DNA of 48,849 nucleotides from Pseudomonadota bacterium (lineage in GTDB: Bacteria > Pseudomonadota > Gammaproteobacteria > Steroidobacterales > Steroidobacteraceae), in the NCBI GenBank assembly GCA_018261655.1, contig JAGTSG010000006.1:1-48849 (forward strand). Reading direction: 5' to 3'. Shown piece by piece: positions 17,601 through 24,798 of the stretch. A program made the translations under genes and the position numbers. Each line of letters opens with the position of its first letter. Position 1 is the first letter of the stretch. The notes below the pieces were generated by a model. That model ran no database searches. It was not told the DNA's origin and saw only the letters and a list, made by a program, of their open reading frames with translations.

Positions 17601-18389
17601 GGGAGCGAGGTCGAGTGCGGTGGATTCGAGCCGGCCCTCCCAGCGCAGGGCGGTATCGAGGTCGACCAGCGTCACGGTCGCGGTTGCGACCACGGGCGCA
17701 CGCAGCTCGGCGGCGACGTCGAGCGTGCCGAGGTCGCCGCGGGCGCGCAGCGCGCCCGCCAGCGCCGGCTCCCCGGGGGCGGTCCACGCGAGGTCCCCGC
17801 GAAGCCGCAGCGGCCGGCCGGCCACCAGCCCGACGTTGCCGGAGGCGGTCCAGGCGCCGGCGTTGGCAGCCACCTGGTCGAGTTCGATACGTGCGTGCGT
17901 GACCTGGCCCGACGCCCTGACGTCGCGATAGCTCAGGAGCGTCGCGTTCGGCAGCGCGATCTCGAGGCTCCCGAGCGCCAGCTCGCCGACGTGAAGGGCC
18001 AGCCATCGCGGCATGAAGCGCGGCGTCGCATCGTCCGGCGGCGCCGTGCGCGGGCCGATCGCCACGCGGACCGCGCCGCCGCGCAGCGCGTCGAGGTCGA
18101 GGCGTCCGAACGCGAGCGGGACCACGTCCCAGTCGACGTCGAGGTCTTGTGCGCTCACCGAGACCCGGCCCGCGCGCAGTGCGAGCGAGTCGACGTGCAG
18201 CGGCCCTGCGAGGCGGCCGCGTTCGCCCTCGACGTCGAGCCCGATCGCGTCGATCGACTCGAGCACGGCGACGGCGCGGCGGAGCCCGTTCTCGGTGAGC
18301 ACGAGCCAGGCGCCGGTCGCCAGGACACCCGTGACGAGGAGCCCGGCGAGGGCGGCGACGGCCAGCAGCAGCTTGCGCCGGGTGGTCAC
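14637..18389 (-). CDS. tamB: Translocation and assembly module TamB
   Basis: TamB is a very long AsmA-like, beta-rich inner-membrane-anchored protein spanning the periplasm. With TamA it acts in outer-membrane protein assembly and/or phospholipid transport. The 1250-residue product has one N-terminal membrane helix (about residues 7-29), a long repetitive beta-strand body, and the conserved C-terminal DUF490 domain (VRTDVRMTLGQDVRVDIFGL; DPGVDLRASKKVPGYEVGV; IGKYLSPRLYVSYGVSL). It starts with GTG at 18389, overlapping the tamA stop (GTGA), so tamA and tamB are translationally coupled. The length is close to E. coli TamB (1259). Confidence 0.95.
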   Translation of the reverse strand: MTTRRKLLLAVAALAGLLVTGVLATGAWLVLTENGLRRAVAVLESIDAIGLDVEGERGRLAGPLHVDSLALRAGRVSVSAQDLDVDWDVVPLAFGRLDLDALRGGAVRVAIGPRTAPPDDATPRFMPRWLALHVGELALGSLEIALPNATLLSYRDVRASGQVTHARIELDQVAANAGAWTASGNVGLVAGRPLRLRGDLAWTAPGEPALAGALRARGDLGTLDVAAELRAPVVATATVTLVDLDTALRWEGRLESTALDLAPWMADPPVGPLGVALVGRGSLQSFGFEGRVSGTGLPDGGLDVEARLAREGASLKAESLRLATPDGRTTVSAVGQLDFGAEPGLEFRSEWTGLAWPVTGAPTVTSPRGWIEMSGWQRFAYTTDADVSAPGVPETSVSATGELDAAGITVQDAVLAGAAGRARARGHVGFGATRPWSIETSVEQLDLAEFREGLDSDLAFELEGSGTGLGQGADWAARLGPVRGQFRGRELTGAAFVIAQAGHYEFREFDFRLGPARLVIDGRYGPDTALSAHLDVPDLGGLLPEASGSLDAEAEIRSAGAPPGNRPNLRADLSVRGRDLQFNGQRAAVLSADADIDLSDHRSSWVRLRGAGLEIGGQQVDALRLSLDGFAHEHGLDLQVGVGERAVSLVGTGRYAQGAYELTGERIESDSPRLNPYQLEAPLKLVVHDGAARLDETCFVYTPRRLCVAADWSAADGWSTSISAAAFPVEALRVDLPRRPGYRGRLDFELQAKGPPGEPWTANASGTLGEASLEYVTASGRMESLDLGTTLLRLESVPERHTLQVTTEDSDALQLRAEAIIDRQAGLALRDSPLSGGIELTTSRLGLLPLLVPEIDSASGEFRANLSLGGTPGAIVAAGTIELERGEFDLYRTNLQLRGIEARIGLVESGLTLEASGAAGEGSFKAAGSLEWTDRVPRGELRLQGERLLVADVPEARVEASPDLTFRIDGRDIVVKGSVTIPTARIEPRQLVGAVLPSTDARLVGPDVEDDEGTGGYRVRTDVRMTLGQDVRVDIFGLRGRLEGSVLTQTRPDEVATASGELEIEDGKYEAYSKELEVERGRLLFAGGPIADPGVDLRASKKVPGYEVGVIARGRLRRPELSLFSVPSMPQSQIASLLLVGRRLDSLDSSGRSMLGGSRSGMVSEGGALLAGQLGRFVGIDEVSLESEEADEQSLVIGKYLSPRLYVSYGVSLTDAINTFKLRYTIGDQWVISVESGQESSADIEYTIDR

Positions 18390-20158
18390 AGGATGGGCGT
18401 GAAGTTCATGTGGAGCCGCGGGTCGCGGCCCGTCTCGGAGATGGACTGGGCGAGGTCGATCCCGACCAGCAGGAACGGCAGCCGGTAGCGGATGCCCACG
18501 CCGACCGAGTACTCGAGCGGGTCGCCGAAACGGTCGAAGGCGTTGCCGGCATCCACGAACGCCGCGGCGACGAGGTTCTTCGGCAGGTCGTACTCGAACT
18601 CGACGCTGCCGACCAGCTTGTGGCGTCCGCCGATCCGGTTGCCTTCCTCGTCGGTCGGCGACAACTCCTCGTAGCCGTAGCCGCGGACGCTGCGGTCACC
18701 GCCGGCAAAGAAGCGGTAGTTGGCAGGCAATTCCTCGAAGTCTCCCACGGCGCTGGTGCCGACCTCGCCGCGCAGGATCATGTGCCAGGGTCCGCCCAGG
18801 TCGAAGCGGCGCTCGTCGCGTACCAGCAGCCTCGCGAAATTCGAGTCCGAGCCGAGCGAGCTCGCCGAGCCGAGCAGTTCCGCGTAGAGGCCACGGCCGG
18901 CCGCGTCGAGGTTGACGAAACCGGGCGGCAGCAGCGCATAGGAAATGCCGGGCACCACGAGGAACGTGCGCTCGTCGTTGATGGGTTCGTCCGGGTCCGT
19001 GCCCTCGCCCGGCAGGGTGTCGCGGGTGTAGTCGGCATTCACGAACAGCACGCGCTGCCAGCGGCCCCGCACCTGGGTCAGGTTGGGCCGGAAGGAACTG
19101 CCCTGCGTGGTGATGTCGCCGTTCTCGACCTCGCCCGCGAGCACGCGAAACGAGAGTTTCTCGAGCGCCGGGTCCTTCCAGGGGATCGTGTAGCTCAGGT
19201 CGATGGTCTGTTCGATCTTGGACAGCGTCCCTTCGGCCGCGAGCCGGTGTCCGCGCCGGTTGACCTGCCGGTTGGTCCAGCCGAGCAGCAGGCGAAATTC
19301 CGTGTCGGTCGCATAACCCGCGCCGATCTTGTACCGGTGCCGGTCGTTCTTCTGCGAACTGATCCGCACCGGGACCGTGCGGCTCTCGCGGTCCCTCTCG
19401 TCGGGAAGCACCTCGACGACGGAGAAATAGTCCGAGTCGTCGAGTGCGAACTGCGTGCGCAGCAGCAGGTTCGCGTCGTACCAGTCGCCCTCGCGGTAGC
19501 GGAGGTAACGCCGCACGAATTCGGGATCCAGGAAGTCCTGCTCGATCGTCGTCGCGCCGAAGCGGTACCGCTCGCCCGTGTCGAGGATCAGGTGGGCCGC
19601 AGCGGAATGGTTGGCGACGTCGATCAGGAGTTCGGCGCGCTGCCAGCGCGAATCGAGGTAGCCGCGGCTGGCCGCGACGCGCTGCAGTTCGCCCTTAACG
19701 CGATCGTAGTCCGCGTGGCTGAGCGGCTTGCCGACCGGAAGCTTCGACGCGTCCAGGACTTCGGTGAGGAACGCCTCGTCGCGACCCGGACCGACGATCG
19801 AGACCTCGGCCGCCGTGAGCAGGACCGGATCCCCCGGGACGATGGCGACGACTGCCTTCCACCCGGTCTCCCGCGGCGTGACCGTGACCACCACCTCAGG
19901 CTCGTAGTAGCCGAAGGGCTTCAGGGCGTCGGCCGCTTCCTGGCGGGCGCGCAGCGCCAGGCGATCGACGCGATCCTGGTCGAGGTCGGGCGACTGCGCA
20001 TAGCGCTGCAGGCTCAGGAAGGCGGCGACATTGTCGCGGACCCGGCCGTCCACCCCGGCGATCCGGACTTCGATCGCAGGTGCCGTGGCGGCGGCTCCGG
20101 CGGCCTCGGCCGCCAGCCAGGACACGGCGAGCAGGGTGTGGAGCAATTGGCGACGCAT
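18386..20158 (-). CDS. tamA: Translocation and assembly module TamA (Omp85 family)
   Basis: TamA is an outer-membrane Omp85 protein. The 590-residue product has an N-terminal signal peptide (cleavage likely near residue 25), periplasmic POTRA domains over about 30-260, and a C-terminal 16-strand barrel. The Omp85 motif VRGYGYEELSP is at 491-501, followed by FEYDLP and FVDAGNAF blocks. ATG at 20158 is 37 bases past the NRDE-protein stop, so transcription may continue from the upstream genes. It is slightly longer than E. coli TamA (577). Confidence 0.95.
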   Translation of the reverse strand: MRRQLLHTLLAVSWLAAEAAGAAATAPAIEVRIAGVDGRVRDNVAAFLSLQRYAQSPDLDQDRVDRLALRARQEAADALKPFGYYEPEVVVTVTPRETGWKAVVAIVPGDPVLLTAAEVSIVGPGRDEAFLTEVLDASKLPVGKPLSHADYDRVKGELQRVAASRGYLDSRWQRAELLIDVANHSAAAHLILDTGERYRFGATTIEQDFLDPEFVRRYLRYREGDWYDANLLLRTQFALDDSDYFSVVEVLPDERDRESRTVPVRISSQKNDRHRYKIGAGYATDTEFRLLLGWTNRQVNRRGHRLAAEGTLSKIEQTIDLSYTIPWKDPALEKLSFRVLAGEVENGDITTQGSSFRPNLTQVRGRWQRVLFVNADYTRDTLPGEGTDPDEPINDERTFLVVPGISYALLPPGFVNLDAAGRGLYAELLGSASSLGSDSNFARLLVRDERRFDLGGPWHMILRGEVGTSAVGDFEELPANYRFFAGGDRSVRGYGYEELSPTDEEGNRIGGRHKLVGSVEFEYDLPKNLVAAAFVDAGNAFDRFGDPLEYSVGVGIRYRLPFLLVGIDLAQSISETGRDPRLHMNFTPIL

Positions 20159-20195
20159 CGTGGTTCCGGGGCGCAGCCGGCGCCCCCCGCGGATT

Positions 20196-20984
20196 CTAGC
20201 CGCCCAGGTAGCCGGGCCGACTCGTGTGAAATGCGATCACGGTGCGCCCGGTGGTTTCCCCTGAAGGCGAATAGCGCCGTTCCTCCACCCGGATCCCGCC
20301 GTCGCGCCCGGCCAGCACCAGGGTCGTGCAGCGCGTGCCGTAATCCGGGCTGACGATGAAAGGCGCCGAGAGCAGGCGTTCCCACTCCAGCCCGATGCCG
20401 GTATCGGGCAGTTCCGCATCCGGCGCAGGCTGGCGGTCGTCGATGGCGGCAAACAGCGATTCGGGCACGACCCGGCCTCCGGCCAGGACGTCGGCGACGC
20501 GCTGGCGGGCGAGCTCGACCTTGGGCCACGGGCTGTCGAGCCGCGCGTTGCTCAGCCCGTAGAGGCCGGCGGCCAGCGTTTCAGCCTCGGCCACCGGCCG
20601 GTTGGTGACGTAGCTGAGGCAGGAGCCGTCGAAGGTCAGCAGGTTGAAACCCGAGTAGGCGGCCGAGCCGGCCGTCAGGGTCGCCGCGTGGTCGGGTGCA
20701 GGGGTGCCCGCGGACAGGAAGCCGGGGACCAGCGCGCCCCGCGACGGTGCGCCGGCCACCAGTGCATCCGCCCCCCTGACATTGGTCACGACGCCGACCC
20801 GCCCGTCGCGACCGATCCCGAGCCACGTGCCACCGGCCGCGAGGTCGCGGCCCGCAAGGATGTCGGGTTCGTCGGCCCACCACCCAAGCGGGGCGGCCGG
20901 CCGCGCATGGAACTCGTCGCGGTGGCCGACCATCACCAGCCGGTAGTCCGGATGCGCGTCGAGGGCGACGACCAGCAGGCACAT
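20196..20984 (-). CDS. NRDE-family (TANGO2-like) protein
   Basis: A 262-residue protein of the NRDE/TANGO2 family, named after the Asn-Arg-Asp-Glu motif, here present as GHRDEFHARP with His replacing Asn. It begins Met-Cys, so Cys2 could become an N-terminal nucleophile as in the wider Ntn-hydrolase group; that is inference. Other family blocks are GGTWLGIGRDGRVGVVTNVR and DYGTRCTTLVL. In eukaryotes TANGO2 is linked to lipid and haem handling; the bacterial role is not established. ATG at 20984 overlaps the stop of the DUF4126 gene (ATGA). Confidence 0.9.
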   Translation of the reverse strand: MCLLVVALDAHPDYRLVMVGHRDEFHARPAAPLGWWADEPDILAGRDLAAGGTWLGIGRDGRVGVVTNVRGADALVAGAPSRGALVPGFLSAGTPAPDHAATLTAGSAAYSGFNLLTFDGSCLSYVTNRPVAEAETLAAGLYGLSNARLDSPWPKVELARQRVADVLAGGRVVPESLFAAIDDRQPAPDAELPDTGIGLEWERLLSAPFIVSPDYGTRCTTLVLAGRDGGIRVEERRYSPSGETTGRTVIAFHTSRPGYLGG

Positions 20985-21544
20985 CAGGCGACGGCCCGTC
21001 GGCGACGCCGTACCAGCAGGACGGCAAGGGTGATGAGTGCCACGAGCGCCAGCACCGGCGCAAGCAGTGCGACGAGGGCAAGCGCCGCCGACCCGGCCAG
21101 TTCGCCGGTCGAGACGACCGGGTTGGCGAGGCCGCCGGTTGCCGCGGCGGACTTGGCGCGCGTCAACGAGGTGAGGGAGTAGGCCGTCGCGGTGGCGCCA
21201 CCGCCGGCCACGATGGCGGCCAGCCAGCGGAACCAGGCGGGCAGCTCCGCCATCACGCTCGCCGCGACCAGCACGCCGGCGGCCAGCGCCAGGGGCGCAG
21301 CGACGACGTCGAGCACGTGGTCAACGCCAGGAATGTAGTAACCGCCGATCTCGAGGACGGTGGCGACGCCCAGCGCCACCAGCGTCACGGGCTGTCCCAG
21401 CCAGTCGAAGCCTGCCGCTGGCTCCAGGAGCCCGAAGTGGAAGGCGAGCCCGGCGGCCAGCAGCGGTACGAAGATGCGGAATCCCGCCGCGGCGGCGAGG
21501 CCGAGCCCGGTCGCGACTGAAAGGAGGATGTCCAGGGTTTCCAT
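20984..21544 (-). CDS. DUF4126 family membrane protein
   Basis: A 186-residue inner-membrane protein recognised as DUF4126 by the opening block (GLGLAAAAGFRIFVPLL) and by IPGVDHVLDVVAAPLA in the middle. About five to six hydrophobic segments and a basic C-terminus (VRRRRRAVA) are visible. The family function is unknown. It starts 4 bases after the stop of the broken TSUP gene and overlaps the NRDE gene, so it is within the nudC-tamB transcription unit. Confidence 0.88.
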   Translation of the reverse strand: METLDILLSVATGLGLAAAAGFRIFVPLLAAGLAFHFGLLEPAAGFDWLGQPVTLVALGVATVLEIGGYYIPGVDHVLDVVAAPLALAAGVLVAASVMAELPAWFRWLAAIVAGGGATATAYSLTSLTRAKSAAATGGLANPVVSTGELAGSAALALVALLAPVLALVALITLAVLLVRRRRRAVA

Positions 21545-21548
21545 GTCG

Positions 21549-21997
21549 TCAAGTCGCCATTGAGCGCCAGGCGTCCCAGGCGGTGCGGGTGATCAGTATG
21601 CACACCACCACGATGAACGCCGAGCGGATCAGCCGGTTGCCATGGCGGATCGCCAGCAGGGTGCCGGCCTGGGCGCCGAGGACGTTGGACGCCGCCATGG
21701 CTGCCCCCAGCCACCAGAGCACGTCGCCGTGCCAGCCGAACCAGGCGACCGCGGCGGCGTTGCTCGAGAGGTTGATGAATCGCGCGCTCGCCGCGGCGTG
21801 CAGGAAGTCGTACCCGAACACGCGCACGAAGCCGAGCAGCAGGAACGTGCCGACGCCGGGCCCGAAGAAGCCGTCGAAGAACCCCAGCCCGAGGAACAGC
21901 GCGGCACCGCGCTGATCGTCGCGGCGCTGCCGAGGCTGGCGAGAGAGGCCAGCGCCGCGCCCGCCAGGACGAGGATCGCCTCGCCCCAGGCCGTCAA
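21549..21997 (-). pseudogene. Broken TSUP (TauE/SafE) permease remnant
   Basis: The downstream part encodes a normal C-terminal half of a TSUP membrane permease. RQRRDDQRGAALFLGLGFFDG, then FFGPGVGTFLLL and ASARFINLSSNAAA, match YfcA-type proteins, and the frame ends at 21549. Upstream, that frame has no plausible start. A different frame begins with TTG at 21997, overlapping the nudC stop (TTGA), and encodes a short hydrophobic stretch (ILVLAGAALASLASL). The whole locus is 449 bases, against ~750 for the family, and 449 is not a multiple of three. This is consistent with a ~300-bp internal deletion plus a frameshift. A sequencing or assembly error could account for the frameshift but not for the missing ~100 residues. 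Confidence 0.65.
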
Positions 21998-22947
21998 CGC
22001 GTCGCGTCCCAGCGGCTCGCGCCCGGCTCCTCGGCCAGGGGCCGCCGGGCGCCAGTGTCGTACCAGTCCTCGATCAGCCTGAATGACACCGACTGCGGTG
22101 GCGGGAGCGCGGGCGTGCCTGCGGCAATCTGCTCACGGCTGAACCACTGGACGTCCTCCAGTTCGTCGTCCTGGAGGTTGATCGCCTCGGTCTCCGCCTG
22201 GGCCATGAAGCCGAGCATGAGCGACGAGGGGAAGGGCCACGGTTGCGAGGAGTGGTAGCGGAGGCCTCCGACGCGTACGCCGGTCTCCTCGAAGACCTCG
22301 CGGCGCACCGCGTCTTCGAGGCTCTCCCCGGGTTCGACGAATCCCGCGATCGTCGAGTAGCGGCCGGCCGGCCAGGACGCCTGGCGGCCCAGCAGCGCGC
22401 GCCCGCCGTCGGTCACCAGCACGATGACGGCCGGGTCGAGGCGGGGGAATGCCTGCTGGCCGCAGGCCTCGACGGTACAGGACATGACGTGCCCGGCCTG
22501 TTCCGCCCGCGTGGGCGCGCCGCAGCGGCCGCAGTAGCGATGCCGGCTGCGCCAGCTGATCATCGCGCGGGCGTAGGCCAGCAGGCCGGCCTCCTCGAAC
22601 CCCATCAGTCCCCCGTCGCGCCGCAGGTCCACGAACTCGCCGGCCTCGCGGCCCAGCGGCGGTCCTTCGCCGGTGAGCTCCGCGACGAAGGTCGCGTGGC
22701 CGTTGAACCGGCCGAGCAGGATCAGGTCGCCTGGATCCCGCAGCAGGTCGCGGCACGAGGCGATCGGCAGCAGGCTTGCCCGCGGGCCCGGCGCGCGATG
22801 CACGAGACTGCGGGACCGCCAGACGGGCACGATCCTCGAGGCAGGGTCGGCGAGCGCCGCCGCGATCGTTGCCGGGTCGCGCCGGCCGATCGACATCCGG
22901 TCGATGTAGGGACCTGAAAAGACGTTCGGGCGGGCCGACGCCGTCAT
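21994..22947 (-). CDS. nudC: NAD(+)/NADH diphosphatase (Nudix)
   Basis: NudC hydrolyses NADH to NMNH and AMP and can remove NAD caps from RNA. The 317-residue product has a zinc ribbon with Cys139, Cys142, Cys157 and Cys162, and a complete Nudix box at 202-224 (GFVEPGE...REVFEETGV). The NADH-pyrophosphatase signature SQPWPFP is at 234-240. ATG at 22947 was chosen because AGAGG lies a few bases upstream; earlier in-frame codons lack such a site. It is the first gene of the operon running to tamB. Confidence 0.95.
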   Translation of the reverse strand: MTASARPNVFSGPYIDRMSIGRRDPATIAAALADPASRIVPVWRSRSLVHRAPGPRASLLPIASCRDLLRDPGDLILLGRFNGHATFVAELTGEGPPLGREAGEFVDLRRDGGLMGFEEAGLLAYARAMISWRSRHRYCGRCGAPTRAEQAGHVMSCTVEACGQQAFPRLDPAVIVLVTDGGRALLGRQASWPAGRYSTIAGFVEPGESLEDAVRREVFEETGVRVGGLRYHSSQPWPFPSSLMLGFMAQAETEAINLQDDELEDVQWFSREQIAAGTPALPPPQSVSFRLIEDWYDTGARRPLAEEPGASRWDATR

Positions 22948-23044
22948 GGGACCTCTCAGCGCGGGGTGAGCGTGCATTTTAGGCGACACGACGTCCGGTC
23001 GCATGACCGGTGCCGTGCGGCGCGCGGGTCGGACGCCTGCCGGC

Positions 23045-23578
23045 CTAGCCGCAGAAGACGCAGGCCGCCGGACGCGAGGCGAAGGGCGACACGACGACCA
23101 GCGCGCCGCAGCCGGCGCAGTCGTCGAGGCACAGTTCGCGCTGTCGCTCCAGCGCGCGGCGCAGGAAGCAGGCGTGCTCGAAGCCGATCTGCGGCTTGCG
23201 GTGCTCCTGGAGAAAGGCCTCGTAGGCCTGGCAGAAGCCCTCCGCCCAGCGAAGCTGCTCGAGGCTGCCTCCGGGCGCGGGGGCCGCGCCGGCGATCAGG
23301 CCGAGCTGGCACATGAACGAGGCGAGGCTGGCGGCCTGCAGGCGGAGGTCGCCGTTGCGCAGGAAATAGGCCGCCTGGCGCGGCGCCTTGCCGCGGTGCC
23401 GGCGGATGCGGCCGTCGCCCGCGTGCGCCACGTAGCTCTTGTAGAGCTTCCGGATCCGGTCGTCGCTGAGCCCGGTCCAGTCCCGGATCGTGCAGGTCCG
23501 GGCCTCATGACGGATCAGCCGCAGGGCGAGGTCCAGCCGCAGCCGGTCGCGGGTGTAGCGGTCGTCGGTGATGCGCAT
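23045..23578 (-). CDS. FlhC-like transcriptional regulator
   Basis: A 177-residue protein resembling FlhC, the DNA-binding and zinc-binding half of the flagellar master regulator FlhD4C2. Shared features are an N-terminal helical region with GLSDDRIRKLYKSYV (E. coli: RGRLIKLYKEL), a central LEQLRWAEGFCQAYEAFL helix, and a C-terminal zinc site of two CxxC pairs (Cys154/157 and Cys173/176). It ends right after the second pair, so it lacks the ~25-residue tail of E. coli FlhC (192 residues). ATG at 23578 was chosen; the ribosome-binding site is weak. It is transcribed away from an FlhD-like gene at 23690, whereas canonical flhDC is a single operon. No flagellar gene is in the window. Confidence 0.8.
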   Translation of the reverse strand: MRITDDRYTRDRLRLDLALRLIRHEARTCTIRDWTGLSDDRIRKLYKSYVAHAGDGRIRRHRGKAPRQAAYFLRNGDLRLQAASLASFMCQLGLIAGAAPAPGGSLEQLRWAEGFCQAYEAFLQEHRKPQIGFEHACFLRRALERQRELCLDDCAGCGALVVVSPFASRPAACVFCG

Positions 23579-23591
23579 CGGCAGGGGTCCA

Positions 23592-23620
23592 TTGACGGGG
23601 TTTCGGATGACTGGTATTTT
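23592..23620 (+). promoter_or_regulatory. Predicted sigma-70 promoter for the FlhD-like gene
   Basis: TTGACG (23592-23597) and TATTTT (23615-23620) are separated by exactly 17 bases and point toward the gene at 23690, leaving a leader of about 60 bases. This is the only AT-rich patch in the divergent intergenic region. An inverted repeat overlaps the -10 box. Confidence 0.6.
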
Positions 23621-23628
23621 TTTACCAG
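23611..23628. promoter_or_regulatory. Inverted repeat overlapping the -10 box (possible operator)
   Basis: Perfect 6-bp arms CTGGTA and TACCAG flank six T residues. The repeat covers the predicted -10 box of the plus-strand promoter and lies 33-50 bases upstream of the FlhC-like start. The T-run is in the loop, not after the stem, so this is not an intrinsic terminator. A regulator bound here could control both divergent genes; which protein binds is unknown. Confidence 0.55.
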
Positions 23629-23689
23629 CTGTGACCCTCGGGGCCAAGACCCCCACCCATCACGAAAGGCACGGCTAGGGGGAGAAATC

Positions 23690-24379
23690 ATGCGAAGCCA
23701 GGCACCGCTCGCGTTGCCGCCGCCCGCCGGGCCCGCCCATTGGGAAGAAGAGTCGCCGCTGGGGGTTCGGGTCACTGCCGCGCTCGCCAGCGCGAATGCC
23801 GGGTTCCTGTCGCTGGCAGCCTCCCTGCATGCTGCGCGGCCGGGGATGCCGGCGCTCGGCCTCCCCGCCCACGTGCTGGCCGGCATCGCGCGACTCGAGG
23901 CGGTGCAGCAGGGGCTCGTGCTGCCGCTGGCGCTGTATGACATCCGCTTCAGGGACGAGCGGTACTGGCGCCACGAGATTGCGGCCTGCGGCTCGGTGCA
24001 CGACGGCCGCCCGGCGACTGCGCCGGATCCGGGTGTCACGCGCTTCACTCGCACCGCGGTGACGCTGGCCTGGCACTTCGCCCAGTCGGAGGCCCGCGCT
24101 GCCCGACTGGCCCTCGGCATGGAGGCACCGACCCAGCAGCTGCTCGCGTCGCTCCCGGTGGGCGCACTGGACGCGCTCGCGCAGCGGGTGTCCGGCGCGG
24201 TTGCGGCGCGATTCTGCACGCGCGAGCGGTTCTGGGGTCTGGTGACCTCCGCGGTGCGGTTCGGGCAGGACACGGCGGCACTCGAGCGCCTGAGGCTGCT
24301 CGGGCTGCAGCTGCAGGGAGCGGATTCCGCCCGCGTCCAGCAGCTTCACCGGCGCCTGCGGCGGACCACCCAGGCGTAG
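23690..24379 (+). CDS. FlhD-like protein with two FlhD-type domains in tandem
   Basis: A 229-residue protein made of two similar halves, each resembling FlhD (E. coli, 116 residues), the helical partner of FlhC. Half 1 (about 34-98) contains LGLPAHVLAGIARLEAVQQG and then FRDERYW. Half 2 (about 121-190) contains LGMEAPTQQLLASLPVGALD and then CTRERFWGLVTSA. Both follow the FlhD pattern LGI..E.A..LA.L....L.KLA.....RFRFDD...W.LLT (compared from memory with enterobacterial and Burkholderia FlhD). FlhD works as dimers, so this would be a covalently linked pair. The start is strong: GGGGAG lies 7 bases before ATG. The last 34 bases overlap the convergent DUF2784 gene. The FlhD assignment rests on pattern reading only. 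Confidence 0.7.
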   Translation: MRSQAPLALPPPAGPAHWEEESPLGVRVTAALASANAGFLSLAASLHAARPGMPALGLPAHVLAGIARLEAVQQGLVLPLALYDIRFRDERYWRHEIAACGSVHDGRPATAPDPGVTRFTRTAVTLAWHFAQSEARAARLALGMEAPTQQLLASLPVGALDALAQRVSGAVAARFCTRERFWGLVTSAVRFGQDTAALERLRLLGLQLQGADSARVQQLHRRLRRTTQA

Positions 24380-24708
24380 ATCGCGGCGTTGGCGCACAGC
24401 ACGCCGAGGGCCAGGGCCCACTGGACGCCGGCAGTCAGTCCCGGCGGATAGATGACCGGCAACAGGTAGTGCTCGACGAAGCCGCCCGCATAGGGCGTGT
24501 CGCCGGCCAGCGCGCGCAGCCGGTTCTCGAGCGGCGTCAGCGGGCAGAAACCACCGGAGACCTCGATCCAGGCCGCCCACGCCGCCGCGGGCAGGTGAAC
24601 GGCGGCGACCCAGGGACGCCACCGGCAGAGGATCCCGCCGAGCACGGCGAAGACGATGAACGCGCCGTGGAGGACCACCAGCGCGTCGGCGGCGAGCGCG
24701 TAGCGCAT
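24346..24708 (-). CDS. DUF2784 membrane protein
   Basis: A 120-residue inner-membrane protein of the DUF2784 family, recognised by the opening ADALVVLHGAFIVFAVLGGIL and by GGFCPLTPLENRLR and GFVEHYLLPVIYP in the middle. About three to four hydrophobic helices and an Arg-rich C-terminus are seen. The function of the family is unknown. The ATG at 24708 is divergent from yadG, and the 3' end overlaps the FlhD-like gene by 34 bases tail to tail. Confidence 0.88.
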   Translation of the reverse strand: MRYALAADALVVLHGAFIVFAVLGGILCRWRPWVAAVHLPAAAWAAWIEVSGGFCPLTPLENRLRALAGDTPYAGGFVEHYLLPVIYPPGLTAGVQWALALGVLCANAAIYAWVVRRRRR

Positions 24709-24752
24709 GAGCGCAGTGCCTTGTTGCTACCCCGCACGCCGGAGTTTACCCT

Positions 24753-24770
24753 TCGCGACTCGCGTCGCGA
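24753..24770. promoter_or_regulatory. Inverted repeat between divergent DUF2784 and yadG
   Basis: Perfect 7-bp arms TCGCGAC and GTCGCGA are separated by TCGC in the 90-base divergent intergenic region. It could be an operator, but GC-rich DNA makes chance palindromes more common. No clear promoter boxes flank it. Confidence 0.35.
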
Positions 24771-24798
24771 CCGCGGTCTGTCCCGGACCCTATCCCCC

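Noticed and set aside
23611-23628. Hairpin with T-run considered as a terminator for either divergent gene
   Set aside because: The T residues are in the loop, and neither flanking gene ends here.
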